Below, piece by piece: positions 33,053-46,429 of a stretch of DNA of 64,000 nucleotides; within the stretch, counting starts at the first letter, position 1, and each line of letters starts with the position of its first letter. Made by a program: the position numbers and the translations under genes. Below the pieces are notes generated by a model that was given only the letters and a program-made list of their open reading frames with translations, was not told the DNA's origin and ran no database searches. Origin of the DNA: Maylandia zebra. Taxonomy: Eukaryota > Chordata > Actinopteri > Cichliformes > Cichlidae. Location: the NCBI RefSeq assembly GCF_041146795.1, contig NC_135178.1, positions 806,001 through 870,000 on the forward strand, in the 5' to 3' direction.

Positions 33053-33369
33053 CTGCCAATCAGTAATCTATGTGAATGACGTCATTTCCGTGTTACCCGG
33101 AAGCTGAAGCCCTCAGCTACAAATGCTACAGAAATGCTAACAGTATTACAGATACGGATCATGAATTCACAAATTGCTGAGTGTTTTAAGCGTATATTGC
33201 ATATTATAGAAACATCAGATATATTAAAGTACACGTGAAAAGTAGTGCTTTTACTAAACATGAAAACAGAAATATAGGAAAATATCTTTTAAATAACTAC
33301 CCCATCGGCTATGCAGTTTTGAAAAAGGGGGTGTGAAATGCACTACACACAGGTCTTTATCACCAGATT

Positions 33370-35050
33370 CCACATTTATTTATAGTTTTCCCTGCGTTAT
33401 GACTGAACACAGTCTGACAGCTGTTGGTCCCAGCTGATTTCCCTCTCCCTCTGCTCCTCTCCGTCTCACTATAAAAAGGGAAGGAAAAAACCATCAGTCC
33501 AAATCGCCATCAGCTGTTTTCACCGGCATCTCCAGCACCGCCCCGTTGAGCTCACTGCACCACTCCTCCCCTGCAGCCGCGCCCGGGACCACACCTCCGC
33601 CACACACCCCCACCGCCCGACTGAGGCCGGGGAGCTGTCCTGCCGAACCTACTCCCCCCCCCCCACCCCCCCGCGAGCGAGAGAGGAAATCGGCCACCGC
33701 CATCTGCGCCCCCAGCCTATGGACCACCTTGAACTTAAAGGGCTGTAAAGCCAGATACCACCGGGTGATCCAGGCGTTGGCATCCTTCATGCGGTGGAGC
33801 CACTGCAGCGGGGCGTAGTCCGAGCAGAGGGTGAATGAGCGCCCCAGGAGGTAATAGCGAAGGGAGTCGACCGCCCACCGGATAGCCAAGCACTCTGCCA
33901 GCTTCCGGCTGATGTAAAGAACGGGACGGTCGGCCCCCCCTTACCTGCTGGGACAAAACGGCCCCCAGCCCTCTGTTCGAGGCGTCAGTCTGCAGAACAA
34001 AAGGGAGGGAAAAGTTAGGAGTGTGAAGCAGCGGCTCCCCACAGAGAGACTTTTTCACCTGCACAAACGCCGCCTGGCACGGCCCCGTCCACTGAACCAG
34101 ATCTGGAGCACCCTTTCGGGTGAGATCGGTCAAGGGGCTGGTCAGCTGCGCAAACCCTGGCACGAAACGGCGATAGTAACCTGCCAGCCCCAGAAACCGT
34201 CTCACCTCCTTTTTAGTCTTGGGGCGCGGGCAGGATGCGATAACCGCCGTCTTCTCCACCTGTGGACGCACCTGCCCGCCCCCCAAGTGGTACCCCAGAT
34301 ACTGTACCTCCCTCCGTCCAACCGCACACTTCTTCGGGTTGGCCGTGAGCCCCGCCCTCCTCAGGGACTCCAGGACCGTGGCCACCCGCTGCACATGCTC
34401 CGCCCAGGTGTCGCTGTGGATGATCACGTCATCCAGGTAGGCAGCAGCATATGCAGCGTGCGGACGCAGCACCCGGTCCATGAGGCGCTGAAAGGTGGCA
34501 GGGGCTCGGAACAAGCCGAACGGAAGCGTAACGAATTGGTACAACCCGTACGGAGTGGAGAAGGCCGTTTTCTCCTTGGACTCGGCAGACAAGGGAATCT
34601 GCCAGTAGCCCTTGGTTAAATCCAGTGTCGTGAAAAAACGGGCCGTGCCCAGCCGATCCAGGAGCTCGTCGACCCGGGGCATGGGATAAGCATCAAAACG
34701 TGACACTTCATTCACCTTGCGATAGTCGACACAGAACCGTATAGACCCATCCTTCTTCACCACAAGAACGATGGGGCTACACCAGGCGCTGTGCGACTCT
34801 TCTATCACTCCCATTTTCAGCATTTCAGCCAATTCCCTCTGATCGATTTGCCGTTTATGCTCAGAAAGCCTGTAGGGCCGTGAACGCACCGTCACGCCAG
34901 GCTGCGTTACAAAATTATGCTCAATGAGAGACGTTCGGCCTGGCAGGGGGGAGAACACATCTGCAAACCGCTGTTGTGAGACCACAACAGGGGTCTCACA
35001 ACCACTACAATACATGTCATCTTGTGACATTAAATTAATAAAATTTGACA
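33370..35050 (-). pseudogene. Ty3/gypsy pol fragment (RT and RNase H), nested
   Basis: Minus strand: the RT runs from HNFVTQPGVTVRSRPYRLS through IVLVVKKDGSIRFCVDYRK, FFTTLDLTKGYWQIPL and the active site AYLDDVI, then the connection KEVRRFLGLAGYYRRF and the RNase H start LQTDASNRGLG. The frame changes near 33930, after which LAIRWAVDSLRYYLLGRSF and VADFLSR of RNase H are readable. Gag, protease, integrase and LTRs are missing. It lies inside the HECT element, downstream of the gene, so it inserted later. Its higher GC content than the surroundings also marks it as an insert. Confidence 0.93.
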
Positions 35051-35472
35051 AATTAAAATTAACCTAATGCATTTTTTAAAGTTGATTTTGGATTCAAATA
35101 ATAGAAAAATTGAATAAAAGGTGGAAAAACTGCTTTCATTGTTCACATGCACACATGCTGACTGAGGAAATGGGAATGCTTATAAATGGTCTCCAGACTG
35201 CCACTCTGAGACCTCTGCAGAAATGCATTTCACAAGTGTTTAGAAAAATATTGCCTCAGTTGTAATAGGAAAACACAGAAACACAAAGAAGTACCTCAAA
35301 TTGCATTACAGTGGTATTTCACCAAAGACTTTTTCTTGGAACTCAGTTTTTAAACACCTGAAACCTTTGCTGTGACATTCACATGGGAACACTTTAGTCT
35401 TAGTTCACAACTCAAATATAATCTGTTGTAAAACAACAATGGCTTTTAAGCCATTGTCCGTGAATCAAACCT

Positions 35473-37511
35473 TTAGATAATGTCCATAACCCACACATTT
35501 GATTCCAACACACTGTTCATCTCCGATCTGAAGTCAGGATAGCTGTCATAATTTATCGACAGCTCCAGTACACACCCACATGTGTGTGCCACAGGTCGTC
35601 TCTGGAAACCTTTAAGTTGATGATGTTCTTTCCCAGATGTAAATCTGAACCTGTGCAAAACCTGAGGAACAAACACAAATGTTCCTTCTCAGCATTCTTC
35701 ACATATGTAGTTAGATATTTCTGAATCAGCTTCTGGTGAGCCGTCATTGTTTCAGGGAAAGTGAGACACTTGAGAACTTTTCTCACAGTTGGTTGGAGGG
35801 TTTCATAAACTGAAGATAGATCACAAAGGCTTTCCCGTGGCATGCTGAGTGTTCTTGCCCACTGTTCAATAACATAGGCAGGCTCTTGGACAAGTGTTTT
35901 GTGTGCAAGCTCCAATAGGACTTCAGTGGCATTGCAGGCTGTTGGTATCTTTCTGCAGCTGTGGTTATCAAGTATGTCTATAAGTTCTTCTTGGTCCACG
36001 GTGCTAAAGTCTGATCGCCGCGCCTCTAACACTGTACGCTCAGAGTCAGGCATGAACTTAAGGAAATTCTCCACAGTATCACTCTTTACATATCCAAAGG
36101 CAGCTTGTTCCAGAATGGCAGGTGCAATTTTCACAGGCAGATATTTCTCTCTAACCCACCCAAATGCAATGATTCTGCCCACACTCTCCCACTCCGGTTG
36201 CCCAAAATCATGCCTTAAGAAGGGCACTTTGTAAACGTTTCCAGTGGTGCACTTGTCATAGAATTCTTTCCAGAATTCTGAAAGACAATCTCTCACAACT
36301 CCCCCATCGTCATGGGCCATTTCAGGTGTTCCATCAGGCAGTAAGACCTGGATTTTGATGTCGACATCTTCAAGGTCCTTATCACTAAAATGTGAAATGA
36401 GCTCTGACATTACCTGCCCTCTGTGGACCACCACTACTCTCCTCACTCTCTCACTGGATGGACCAGGTTGTGGAGAAAAAATCAGGGTGTCATCCAAATT
36501 TATTGGCTCACTGTCAGAAAAGGGGCCAACAAAAATAATGTCACTGCTGTGAGAAGTGTTAGCACTTAGAGACTGCGTGGAAGTTTGTGGAAGGTTATCG
36601 TTTGGGGTGTCTTCAATGTATGTCACATCATGGCTGATTGTTTCAAATGGAGCAGATGTTTGGACTGTAGTGACAGAAAAAGAAGAGGTTTGGTTTTGAG
36701 GACTCGCTTCAATTTCTGAAGATGGATACAAACCTGGGTTGGAGCTCTGAAGGCTGTCATTTTGTTTTTTCTTTGTGGTGAGGTAGAACCTGAGGATATT
36801 TAGTTTTGTGACATGATAAAGTTCTCCTACTGTCAATGCATCATCGACTATCATCTCTTGATAATCCTTCAGATCACAGTCAAAATCTGTTAAGGGCCCC
36901 TGAATGTTTCCCCCATCTGAAAAGAACAGGCCTGTTGCAACCTGTAATATGTCCCTTTTCTTGGCATCCTTGCAAATGTCTATTTTTCTTGTTCCTCCTC
37001 GTCTAGCTCTAACCTGCTTGAAAACCTCAGTGTCTTCATCATAATGCATCCATCCTATTTCTATTTTTCTATTTCTCTTCAGAGCATTTCTTTTATGGGT
37101 TGTTTGGGAATTTTCTTATTGCCGTGTGCTACTGCCATCCTCTTCAGATAATTTTCTTTTGGACAGTTTGGATTTCAGCCGTTCAAAAAGCGCTGACTTG
37201 CGGCTGCTGCCCCTCTATCTGCAAAATCCAAATACTGCTAGACGATCACCGTATGATGGCAAATAAGTCTTCAGCTCCTCATCTGTCATTAGACTTATGA
37301 CACTGGCATCAATCTAAAGATGGAAAAATAATTTAATTTATTGAAACAACCAGCCTTGAAAATACAATCCTATTTTTAACTTAAGAACAATGAGGAAAAG
37401 TTGCATTTCAACCAGTATCTTGTTGGAATTAAGTACCTTCTCATTCTGCAAGGTCTGTATAATTTCCTCAGAGACTTCTCTTTGTTTCAAGAATTCAGTC
37501 AAGTCTCCCAT
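35473..37511 (-). pseudogene. SAM-HECT E3 ubiquitin-ligase gene (G2E3-like), disrupted
   Basis: Read as complement(join(35473..37313, 37437..37511)): exon 1 encodes MGDLTEFLKQREVSEEIIQ... (25 codons, donor GTACTT); a 123-bp intron; exon 2 continues IDASVISLMTDEELKTYLP, together a SAM-like domain of about 60 residues. Then come a basic KSKLSKRKLSEED linker, a beta-grasp-like RKIDICKDAKKRDILQVA region, a Ser/Thr-rich spacer and a HECT domain with a DDGGVVRDCLSEFW N-lobe. The C-lobe ends RRPVAHTCGCVLELS, with the catalytic Cys, and DII. Breaks: TAG at 37215-37217, TAA at 37116-37118 and a one-base shift near 35617 before the Cys loop. Similar multi-copy fish genes are labelled G2E3-like. It appears to be cargo or a native gene of the enclosing element. 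Confidence 0.85.
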
Positions 37512-38050
37512 GCTGTAAGGAAGGATGTAAATTAAAATTACAAAATTAAAATAAAGCCACCATATTATCATCAAAGTATCTGTGCCTACCTACATTATGA
37601 GCTCTGACTATGGTGGAGAAGTGGGAACTGCATTTTTAAGTGTCCATTTGCACTGTAACTACAATCAGCATCACAATACAGTCAATCCCACATTTTCTCA
37701 GTTGTCTGGTTACAGTTTTATTGGTTTTGTTCCTTATTTATATAGTTGTCAGTCATATTCCCTGTTTTGGGTGATTTGTGATTTTGTTTTATACAGTGCT
37801 GTACACTTATTACGCATGCTTTCAGCAAAACGTCTGTTTCACCAGACGTAACAGGTGTCATTAGCGTGTAACAGAAACCTTATAGGTGCCTTTGGTTAAC
37901 CCTCACGTTGCATTCTGTTCAACTTTGTATGTAACAATCGCGGTCACACTGTTTTTGTATACCTTTTATCCAGTTATCATTTGTAGGAAGGCATTCAAAA
38001 CTGAAGAACCTGGCGCCATTTGCTCCCCTCCACAGTCTCACTGAACTCTG

Positions 38051-38051
<1 letters not shown>

Positions 38052-38115
<64 letters not shown>
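38052..38115. repeat. CA microsatellite
   Basis: An uninterrupted (CA)n run of about 60 bp, just upstream of the LINE tail. Confidence 0.97.
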
Positions 38116-38117
<2 letters not shown>

Positions 38118-38119
38118 CT

Positions 38120-38487
38120 GACTCACTCACTGGCCTGCACCAGTTACCAGTCACTTTGTGGAGCATTGGACTGCCATTACCTCATAAGACTTTGTTGTTA
38201 CACTATCTCTTACCGCATACCACTAAATCTCCATTTGCACTATTTGCCTATTTGCACTACTATGCCTCCTTACTTGAATATTGTATATTGTATATTGCAT
38301 AGCTTTTTTTTTTTTTTTTGTTATACGTAAAATTGTATTGTATTTATTTAAATTTTTACTTTTTAATTATTTTATTTGCATTTTTTAATCACTAGGGTTT
38401 GAGAGTAATGAAATTTCTATTCTCTGTATGTCCTGTACATGTGGCAGAATTGACAAATAAAGTTGACTTGACTTGACTTGACTTGAC
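38120..38487 (+). repeat. LINE 3' tail with TTGAC repeats
   Basis: Ends GACAAATAAAGTTGACTTG with tandem ACTTG pentamers, a typical end of a fish non-LTR element. Poly-T and AT-rich sequence precede it. Inserted within the HECT element, between the gene and the right TIR. Confidence 0.65.
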
Positions 38488-38608
38488 ATTTGTTGTTATA
38501 CAGTAGCTCACGACACGATCCAGTTTTGAGTGCGCACCCTTTTGCGCCATATCCTTCCGGGTAACAAGGAAATGACATCAGCCACGTAGATTTCTTATTG
38601 GCACCGCT

Positions 38609-38777
38609 AACTCGAAATTTTGAGTTATTTTCTCAAAATTTTGAGTTAATAACTCGAAATTTCGAGTTATTTTTCTCAAAATTTCGAGTTAATAAGTCGA
38701 AATTTCGAGTTAATAAGTCCGAATTTTGAGAAAATAACTCGAAATTTCAAGAAAATAACTCGAAATTTCGAGTTATG
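38609..38777. repeat. Right subterminal palindromic array
   Basis: Units of AACTCGAAATTTCGAGTTA and variants such as AATAAGTCGAAATTTCGAG, inverted relative to 32842-33052. A poly-T run and the terminal 23 bp follow. Confidence 0.85.
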
Positions 38778-38829
38778 GATCTTTTTTTTTTTTTTTTTTT
38801 AGTGGCGGAAACGGGCTTCCATACTAAAC

Positions 38830-40330
38830 ATAGCTTTCAAGTTCCACCAGTTGGCAAATGAGTTAGCTAAGCAGCGCAGCAGTGCAACAAAGACTCAACA
38901 ATTTATCCACAAGGCAGTTTATAAACTACAAATCTGTTTAGCACTCTAGAAACGCCTGCTAAAGACTTATTTTACAGTAGTAAGAGATTAGAAATGTATG
39001 AGCAGGGCTTAGCTTTAGTGCTCGCCTCTGCTGGGACTAATAATGTGTTATACTAAATGTGAGCTTATTAGCTTCCTGCAAAACACACTTTGGGGCCAAT
39101 GCCACCAAGACCATACACTGGAACCCTATTTTTACATTAGGTGGCATGGATTTTAAAAAAAAAAGAAAAGAAAAAAGCAATTCTTAAATGCCTGCTACAA
39201 TTCAACATTTATGACGATAATAATTCGTATTACAAAGGAGAAATAAGGTTTCAGAAAAAATAAAACTTACCACAAAAGCGCTCACAAAGACAAAATTGCT
39301 GCAAAGGCGGTAAATGCAGCTAGCCAAGTGCAGAGCGTTAGCTGTTCCAGTTCAAAGGTCTGTAACATACCACAGCACGTCCTCCTTTATCCAGCGTCAA
39401 AGACAATGCAGCAAAAAACCTTCCCAAGTGATTTTATTTCTGTTCGGAAATTAACGTTCCACAGCTTTCTTTCGGAGTAATGAGCGGGCATTCGGACTCG
39501 AAGCGACGATTCCAAGATGGTTCCCAGCTCCTCATGAAGAACAGGTGGCACACGTACGTACGTACGTAGGCACGTATGTGATGTCAGTGTCGACTCAAAT
39601 TATTCAAGGGCAATGTCTGAAACTAATCAACATATTCAAGTACTGATAACTTGAAAAAACAAACTTGTTCAAACTACTCAAAGAAATAAGGGTGTATGAA
39701 CTTATAACGGGTTTTTAAGTAGTTGCAACTCATTTCATTTATCAAACTATTACTATTCGGTCTTACAGTGCAGGAATAAATCTGTGATTTCTGAGTTCAG
39801 TCCTGCATTGTGGGTCCTCCCTCTGTTCGCCACACATCTGCTTCCATGGTACTTCTCTATTAAAGTACAGCAAAGAGGAAACGGATGAATCAATATGGAT
39901 TAACATAGCAGGACACGCTGGTGAAGGATATCTGTGGCTATTTGCTCTCTAAAAGTGACGAAGCTTCTCAGTGCTTTTCTGTTATTGACTACTGAATATG
40001 GCAGTAGTTCTGTGAAGTTTCTGTTCTGTGCAATCTTCACCAAAATAAATGTCTGCAGCCTTGAACTTTCTGGTGACGTTGGCCACACTGTCATTTCACA
40101 CAACAGTCTGAATACCTGAAGCTTAAAAGAAACGAGTCTTTCCTGCGCAAATGTTTTATCAAACAACACTGTCTGCACTGTGGATGCTCACAAAAGGATG
40201 TGCCATCACTGGTTGTATGCTTGCTGCTGCATGGTCATTGGCCAGCCTTTTGCTGTCAGCTGACGCATATCAGTCTTCACTCCCTCCTTCCATCAGTCAC
40301 TCCTGTGTGAATGTCTGGTCTCCGTACCTA
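38830..40330. other. Intergenic; possible promoter region
   Basis: No coding exon recognised. Near 39270 the minus strand has a good donor (GTGGTAAGTTTTA) after a GC-richer stretch up to about 39540, which could be an antisense non-coding first exon. A CGTA-repeat lies at 39553-39572. A 92-codon minus-strand frame at 39900-40178 has no domain I know. Confidence 0.4.
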
Positions 40331-40339
40331 CCTCTCAGC

Positions 40340-40409
40340 CTGCAGTCTGACATTTGGCTTTAAACTGCAGTTTGAACATCTCTCACAATAAAGAACGAAA
40401 CTCATTCAG
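40340..40409 (+). other. ankrd34b: Possible 5' untranslated exon of ankrd34b
   Basis: The segment ends with a strong donor, CATTCAG|GTAAGT, at 40409/40410 and faces the ankrd34b coding exons. A CCAAT-like CATTGGCCA lies upstream at about 40236. An acceptor TTGTTGCAG at about 43507 would join it to the ATG-containing exon. This is a proposal from splice signals only; the start of the exon is not determined. Confidence 0.35.
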
Positions 40410-41099
40410 GTAAGTTTTACACACACTAACACGCTGGGAACAAATAGTCATTTCTACTTTACATGTCTCCTTTATTTGCCCAATTTGGTAAGATAAGACT
40501 TAGTAAAATTCTATTGTTAGTGTTAAATCCTATTTAAGGATGCCAGAGCACCCTTGATGCTGCACTAAAATTGTGATAAATTCTACTCTGTGCATAACAG
40601 GAGCTGTCAGTTTGTTCTGAGAGGCAATAAATTCAGACCATTGCAGAACATTAAGAATGTTGCAGGCTGGCAGGAGATGAAATGGATTGTTTGTCCTTGT
40701 AGCCATTTTTTTCTGTTATTTCTTTTCATTTCTATTGACTCCTGTTTTCAAAAGCACTTCTGCGTCAGTGTGTAACTAAACAGAATTCCTCTTTGGCTAC
40801 ATGTGCAAGTAGCTATTAAAATATTTTTGAGACATGTAAGTCCTGGACAAAACCATTTCTATACTAATGTTTCAGTATCTATTTGGCCTTTCTGTGTGAA
40901 GTGTTGTGTTGAGGAATGACATTTTCTCTGCTGCTGCTGTTATCATTAGATATTCTGTCTGTGGTGGTGGAAGACCAGGCCTGACCCCCTCGGATCGGGG
41001 TTTGAATGTCACCCTGCAGAAAAGGCTGCTAAAGTTTAAAACCTGCTGCTCTTTATAAAAACATTTTGGTAAAAAAAAAATTATTCTCCTTGAGCACTC

Positions 41100-41325
41100 A
41101 AACTGTTCTATACAACATTCAAAGATTCACACCCATTCATACAGGCATTGTTTTCTATGCGTTTTCCAGGGAAGCGCTTTCTATCTAACATTCACGCTCC
41201 AATTGATCCATCAGAGTGCAACTTGGCGTTAGTATCATGCCCAAGGATATTTGGCATGTAGACTGGAGCAGCCCAGGACCAAGCCTCCAACCTTCTGATT
41301 AATAGATGACCTGCTCCAACAATTA
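41100..41325 (-). mobile_element. tRNA-derived SINE, degenerate
   Basis: In reverse it resembles the SINE at 54525-54793: TGCCCAAGGATATTTGGCATG, CCTCCAACCTTCTGATTA and AGATGACCTGCTCCAAC (tRNA-type A-box region). Its tRNA-related end overlaps the left arm of the 211-bp inverted repeat. Confidence 0.65.
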
Positions 41326-41513
41326 CTTATTCTTTCCTAAATGAACCTGTACAGCTCTACATTGTTGTACATTTCATAGAGTTAGAACACTGAATGCCTG
41401 TCAGAGATTTATTTTACTGTCTGTGTTTCTTTCTATGGTCTTTCCACCATCTCAGCTCCTGACAGCTTCCTGCCATCCCACCCGGGTTTTTTGTTTTTGC
41501 TCTCCCTTATTAA
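41303..41513. repeat. Left arm of a 211-bp inverted repeat
   Basis: Reads TAGATGACCTGCTCCAAC ... CTCTCCCTTATTAA. The reverse complement lies at 42387-42597 with no mismatch that I can find. The first ~20 bp belong to the adjacent SINE, and only this arm has the rest of that SINE, so this arm is the source and the other the copy. Confidence 0.9.
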
Positions 41514-42386
41514 AGCTTAATTTTCCCAGGAGACCAGGGAACCAGCCTAAATACAGATGATTTCATTATTACATGACCAAACCTCTATACTCCCAAATAT
41601 TTTCATAATGTTTAGTGAAAAAAAGTTGTCTTTAAAGCAATACATAAAATACAAACAACCTGTAAAAAGTTGACATCATAACATATAAGCACAAGATACT
41701 AAAACTGTAAACTATGTCATATCAGGAAAAGAAATGGACTTGAAGTACAGAGTACTCAGTAAATACTGCATTAACTTTAAAGTTTAACGTTTAGGATTAC
41801 GATTTTAAAGAAAGCAATAATTAAATTGAAACCACCAAAATATATAAGGCCCATTCTAATTGCAAGTATTTTAACTCTTGATACTTTAAAAGTGCTAGAA
41901 ATATTTTTATATAATGTAGTTTCCATTGACTGTACACTGTATGTCGTATACTTTTATACTTTTAGCTCTCTTTTGTGGATGGAAGCAGAGCTGGAAGCTT
42001 ACACGGTCACTTGGTGGTGAGGGCGAGTTGTGTATTTTTCTTTAGAAAAAAGTCTGTGACTCTATTTGTTATTAACTTTGTGTTTTGAGTGACAGGATGT
42101 CTCCTCATTGTCACAATGTTGAAATCTATCAGGAGATGTATGTGCAGAGTATTATTGGATAGAATACTAAGTCTCAGTGTCAAAATCAAGACAACAATAG
42201 CTTGTTACAGAGGTGCAAAGACAACAGGTTGTTTCTGTGTGAACTGCTGCTGCTCTGCAAATGCTGCACAGTTATAAAATACTGGAAAGAAGAGCAATGT
42301 TAATTCATGTGTAACTGTGACTTTTCCAGTTTTCTTTCACTTTTACCAGAAACTGAAAGTTTTTCATTCTTAGCAAAACCACATTG

Positions 42387-42597
42387 TTAATAAGGGAGAG
42401 CAAAAACAAAAAACCCGGGTGGGATGGCAGGAAGCTGTCAGGAGCTGAGATGGTGGAAAGACCATAGAAAGAAACACAGACAGTAAAATAAATCTCTGAC
42501 AGGCATTCAGTGTTCTAACTCTATGAAATGTACAACAATGTAGAGCTGTACAGGTTCATTTAGGAAAGAATAAGTAATTGTTGGAGCAGGTCATCTA
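42387..42597. repeat. Right arm of the 211-bp inverted repeat
   Basis: Starts TTAATAAGGGAGAGC and ends GGTCATCTA. Separated from the left arm by 873 bp of unique-looking sequence. The pair lies between the proposed 5' exon and the coding exons of ankrd34b, so a transcript would carry a long hairpin. Confidence 0.9.
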
Positions 42598-42959
42598 CAA
42601 GACAGCTTTCAGCTTGAACTCAATGCAGTATTTTGGTGGGATATGAACTTTCCCAGGTAACAATCGTACTGTGCTGTGATTCTTCTACAGCCATTTATTT
42701 TGTTAATCAAATACTGCTATGGAGACACCCATCAATGTTTCAATGCACCTTCTCTGTTCAGGGTCATGAGTGGGCTAAAGCCTACCTCAGCATGGTTTAA
42801 AGATGAGGTGCACTTCTGGCAGCTTAACATAACAAGTGTTTTAACATACATGGAAAAAGTTGTTGCACTCCAATTTGCACTGTGGTAAGAGTGAAAAGTT
42901 GAGCACTACCTGTTTCTTCCAAAAAACATAGTTTTTATGAAGATAAATACTATGTCTGT

Positions 42960-43215
42960 CTGTATTCATATCTTTTTGGGGCCCAAAAATTGGAAGTTTA
43001 CTATACTTGTGGGGCCCAACAGGCCTTATGGCGCCCAAAATCCTGGTCCACACAAGTTTGAAGGCGTTTTTGAGACTCAAAATGTGGTTTTAGTGACAGG
43101 GTTACAATTGGGTTATGGTTAGGTATAGGGTAAGGGTTAGGCATTCATTTTTCATGGTTAAGGGTAGGGTAAGTGGCTACAGAAAGCATTATGTCAATTA
43201 GATGTCCCCACAAGA
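42960..43215. repeat. Fish repeat with telomere-like core
   Basis: Begins near TTTTTGGGGCCC and ends near GATGTCCCCACAAGATATG, with ACTATACTTGTGGGGCCC and a GGTTAGG/GGGTAAGGGTTAGG core. I know similar blocks as a common non-autonomous fish element. The core is not a real telomere array. Confidence 0.6.
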
Positions 43216-43537
43216 TATGAATACCCAACGTGTGTGTAAGAGAGGGAGAATTAATTTTCCCAAAATTAAGCAAATGCTTAATTTTGCCTCACACTAAAGC
43301 CAACTTTAGTGTAAGGCTGCAATATAAAATAGTGAAAGAGTGACTGGTTTCGAATATCTGAATGCACTGTCAAACAAGAAAACACTATATCAAACAAATG
43401 GTTTCTATAGGTAATGTGATGCTCAGATATGGTTTGGGACCCACAGTGTAAAGCTTCCAACAGCTGCCCACTTGATGGAGACCTAAAAACTTCTTACATT
43501 GTTGCAGGGATGTTTTGGGTGCACCTTCAGACAATGA

Positions 43538-45355
<1,818 letters not shown>

Positions 45356-45733
45356 AAAAAAAAATCTCTCAGGAGAAAATATGTGTGCAATAGCTGTATT
45401 ATAGCTATAACCCCATCTCTAATGCCAATTCATATGTGCTTTAAAAGTGATTATAGATTAGATGTGCTCACCTGTGTCAGTGTGTTGTTTTAGAGTAACA
45501 TTTTAATTATCACCAGGGCAGTTTGGAAATGATAATTATAAATACTTTAGTATGAAACATTGCATTCCAAATACCTTGAAAACAAATGTATTTAAATATT
45601 GTAGTAATTTTGTAAACAGTTGTGAATAGAACAGCCCTCTTCATTAATACTTCGGCCATCCAATCATATCAATTAATGCTGTATGTTTATTGGTGAGTCT
45701 GTTCTGAGAAAAGTGACTAGTGTTATTATATTA
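45356..45733 (+). other. Presumed 3' untranslated region of ankrd34b
   Basis: AT-rich, no ORF, directly after the TAG. No canonical AATAAA is evident in the first 370 bp. Confidence 0.4.
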
Positions 45734-46425
45734 GATTAGATGAAACTTTATTAATCTCACGGGTGGGTTCCTCCGGGAAATTGAGTTTCCAGTAGCACAG
45801 CACCGACAGAAGTTGCATGTTACAGACACAATAAAGGGGAATGAGAGTAAGGATATAAGCATAATTATACCATATATACACATATATAAATACAGACTAT
45901 ATAATAGAGATAAATAGGAATACTAGTGGATTCCACATTTGAGTGAGTCTATTGCACAATGATTATTGCACAGTCGGATGTAAGAAATATATTGCAAATA
46001 TAGCACAAGGAAAAAAGCACTACAGGTCAGTTGTTCCCAACCCTCCTTTGTCCCCGTTTCCTCTCTCTCTCTCCTCCAGTGAGGAGTTAAGCAGTCTGAT
46101 GGCGTGTGAGACAAAGGAGTTTTTAAGTCTGTTGCTTCTTGACTTTGGGAGAAGCAACCTGTTGCTGAATAGGCTACTATGATTATTTACGACCGTGTGC
46201 AGAGGATGCCCAGCATTGTCCATAATGTCCAGCAGTTTCTTTAATGTCCTTTTCTCTGCTACTGTCACCAGAGTGTCCAACTTCATGCCGACTACAGAGC
46301 TAGCCTTTGTTTAGTTTTTCCAGCCTGGATGAGTCCTTCTTTGCTGTGCTGCACCCCCAGCACACCACAGCATAGAACAGTACCCCGACAACCACCGACT
46401 GGTAAAACATCCTAAAGAGCTAGTG
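45734..46425 (-). pseudogene. LINE fragment: RT C-terminus and 3' tail
   Basis: On the minus strand RMFYQSVVVGVLFYAVVCWG (46405 down) is followed by AEKRTLKKLLDIMDNAGHPL, RLLLPKSRSNRLKNSF and HAIRLLNSSL, the usual end of a fish RTE/Rex-type LINE protein. The 3' end GGGATTAATAAAG...ATCTAATCTAA-type sequence is at 45734-45790. One stop separates the first two segments. 5'-truncated. Confidence 0.75.
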
Positions 46426-46429
46426 TTGG

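Larger units (their letters stand above)
32798..38823. mobile_element. 6.0-kb long-TIR element carrying a HECT ubiquitin-ligase gene
   Basis: The terminal 23 bp (32798-32820, starting TATGGAAGG, and 38801-38823) are inverted repeats with one mismatch, flanked by a 6-bp direct duplication CTAAAC (32792-32797 and 38824-38829). Inward, both ends have an A/T run, an array of AACTCGAAATTTCGAG-type motifs, then a further inverted match from CTGCCAATCAG... to TTACCCGGAAG, so the TIRs extend about 270-300 bp (to about 33104 and from about 38553). Between them lie a gypsy fragment, the SAM-HECT gene and a LINE tail. No transposase is recognised. Superfamily unknown; a 6-bp duplication would fit, for example, IS3EU- or Dada-like elements, but I cannot confirm either. 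Confidence 0.85.

Noticed and set aside
34023..34619. 198-codon plus-strand frame
   Set aside because: Antisense of the gypsy reverse transcriptase, in a GC-rich stretch.
43090..43165. Interstitial telomere
   Set aside because: GGTTAGG-like units are few and irregular and lie inside a known type of dispersed fish repeat.
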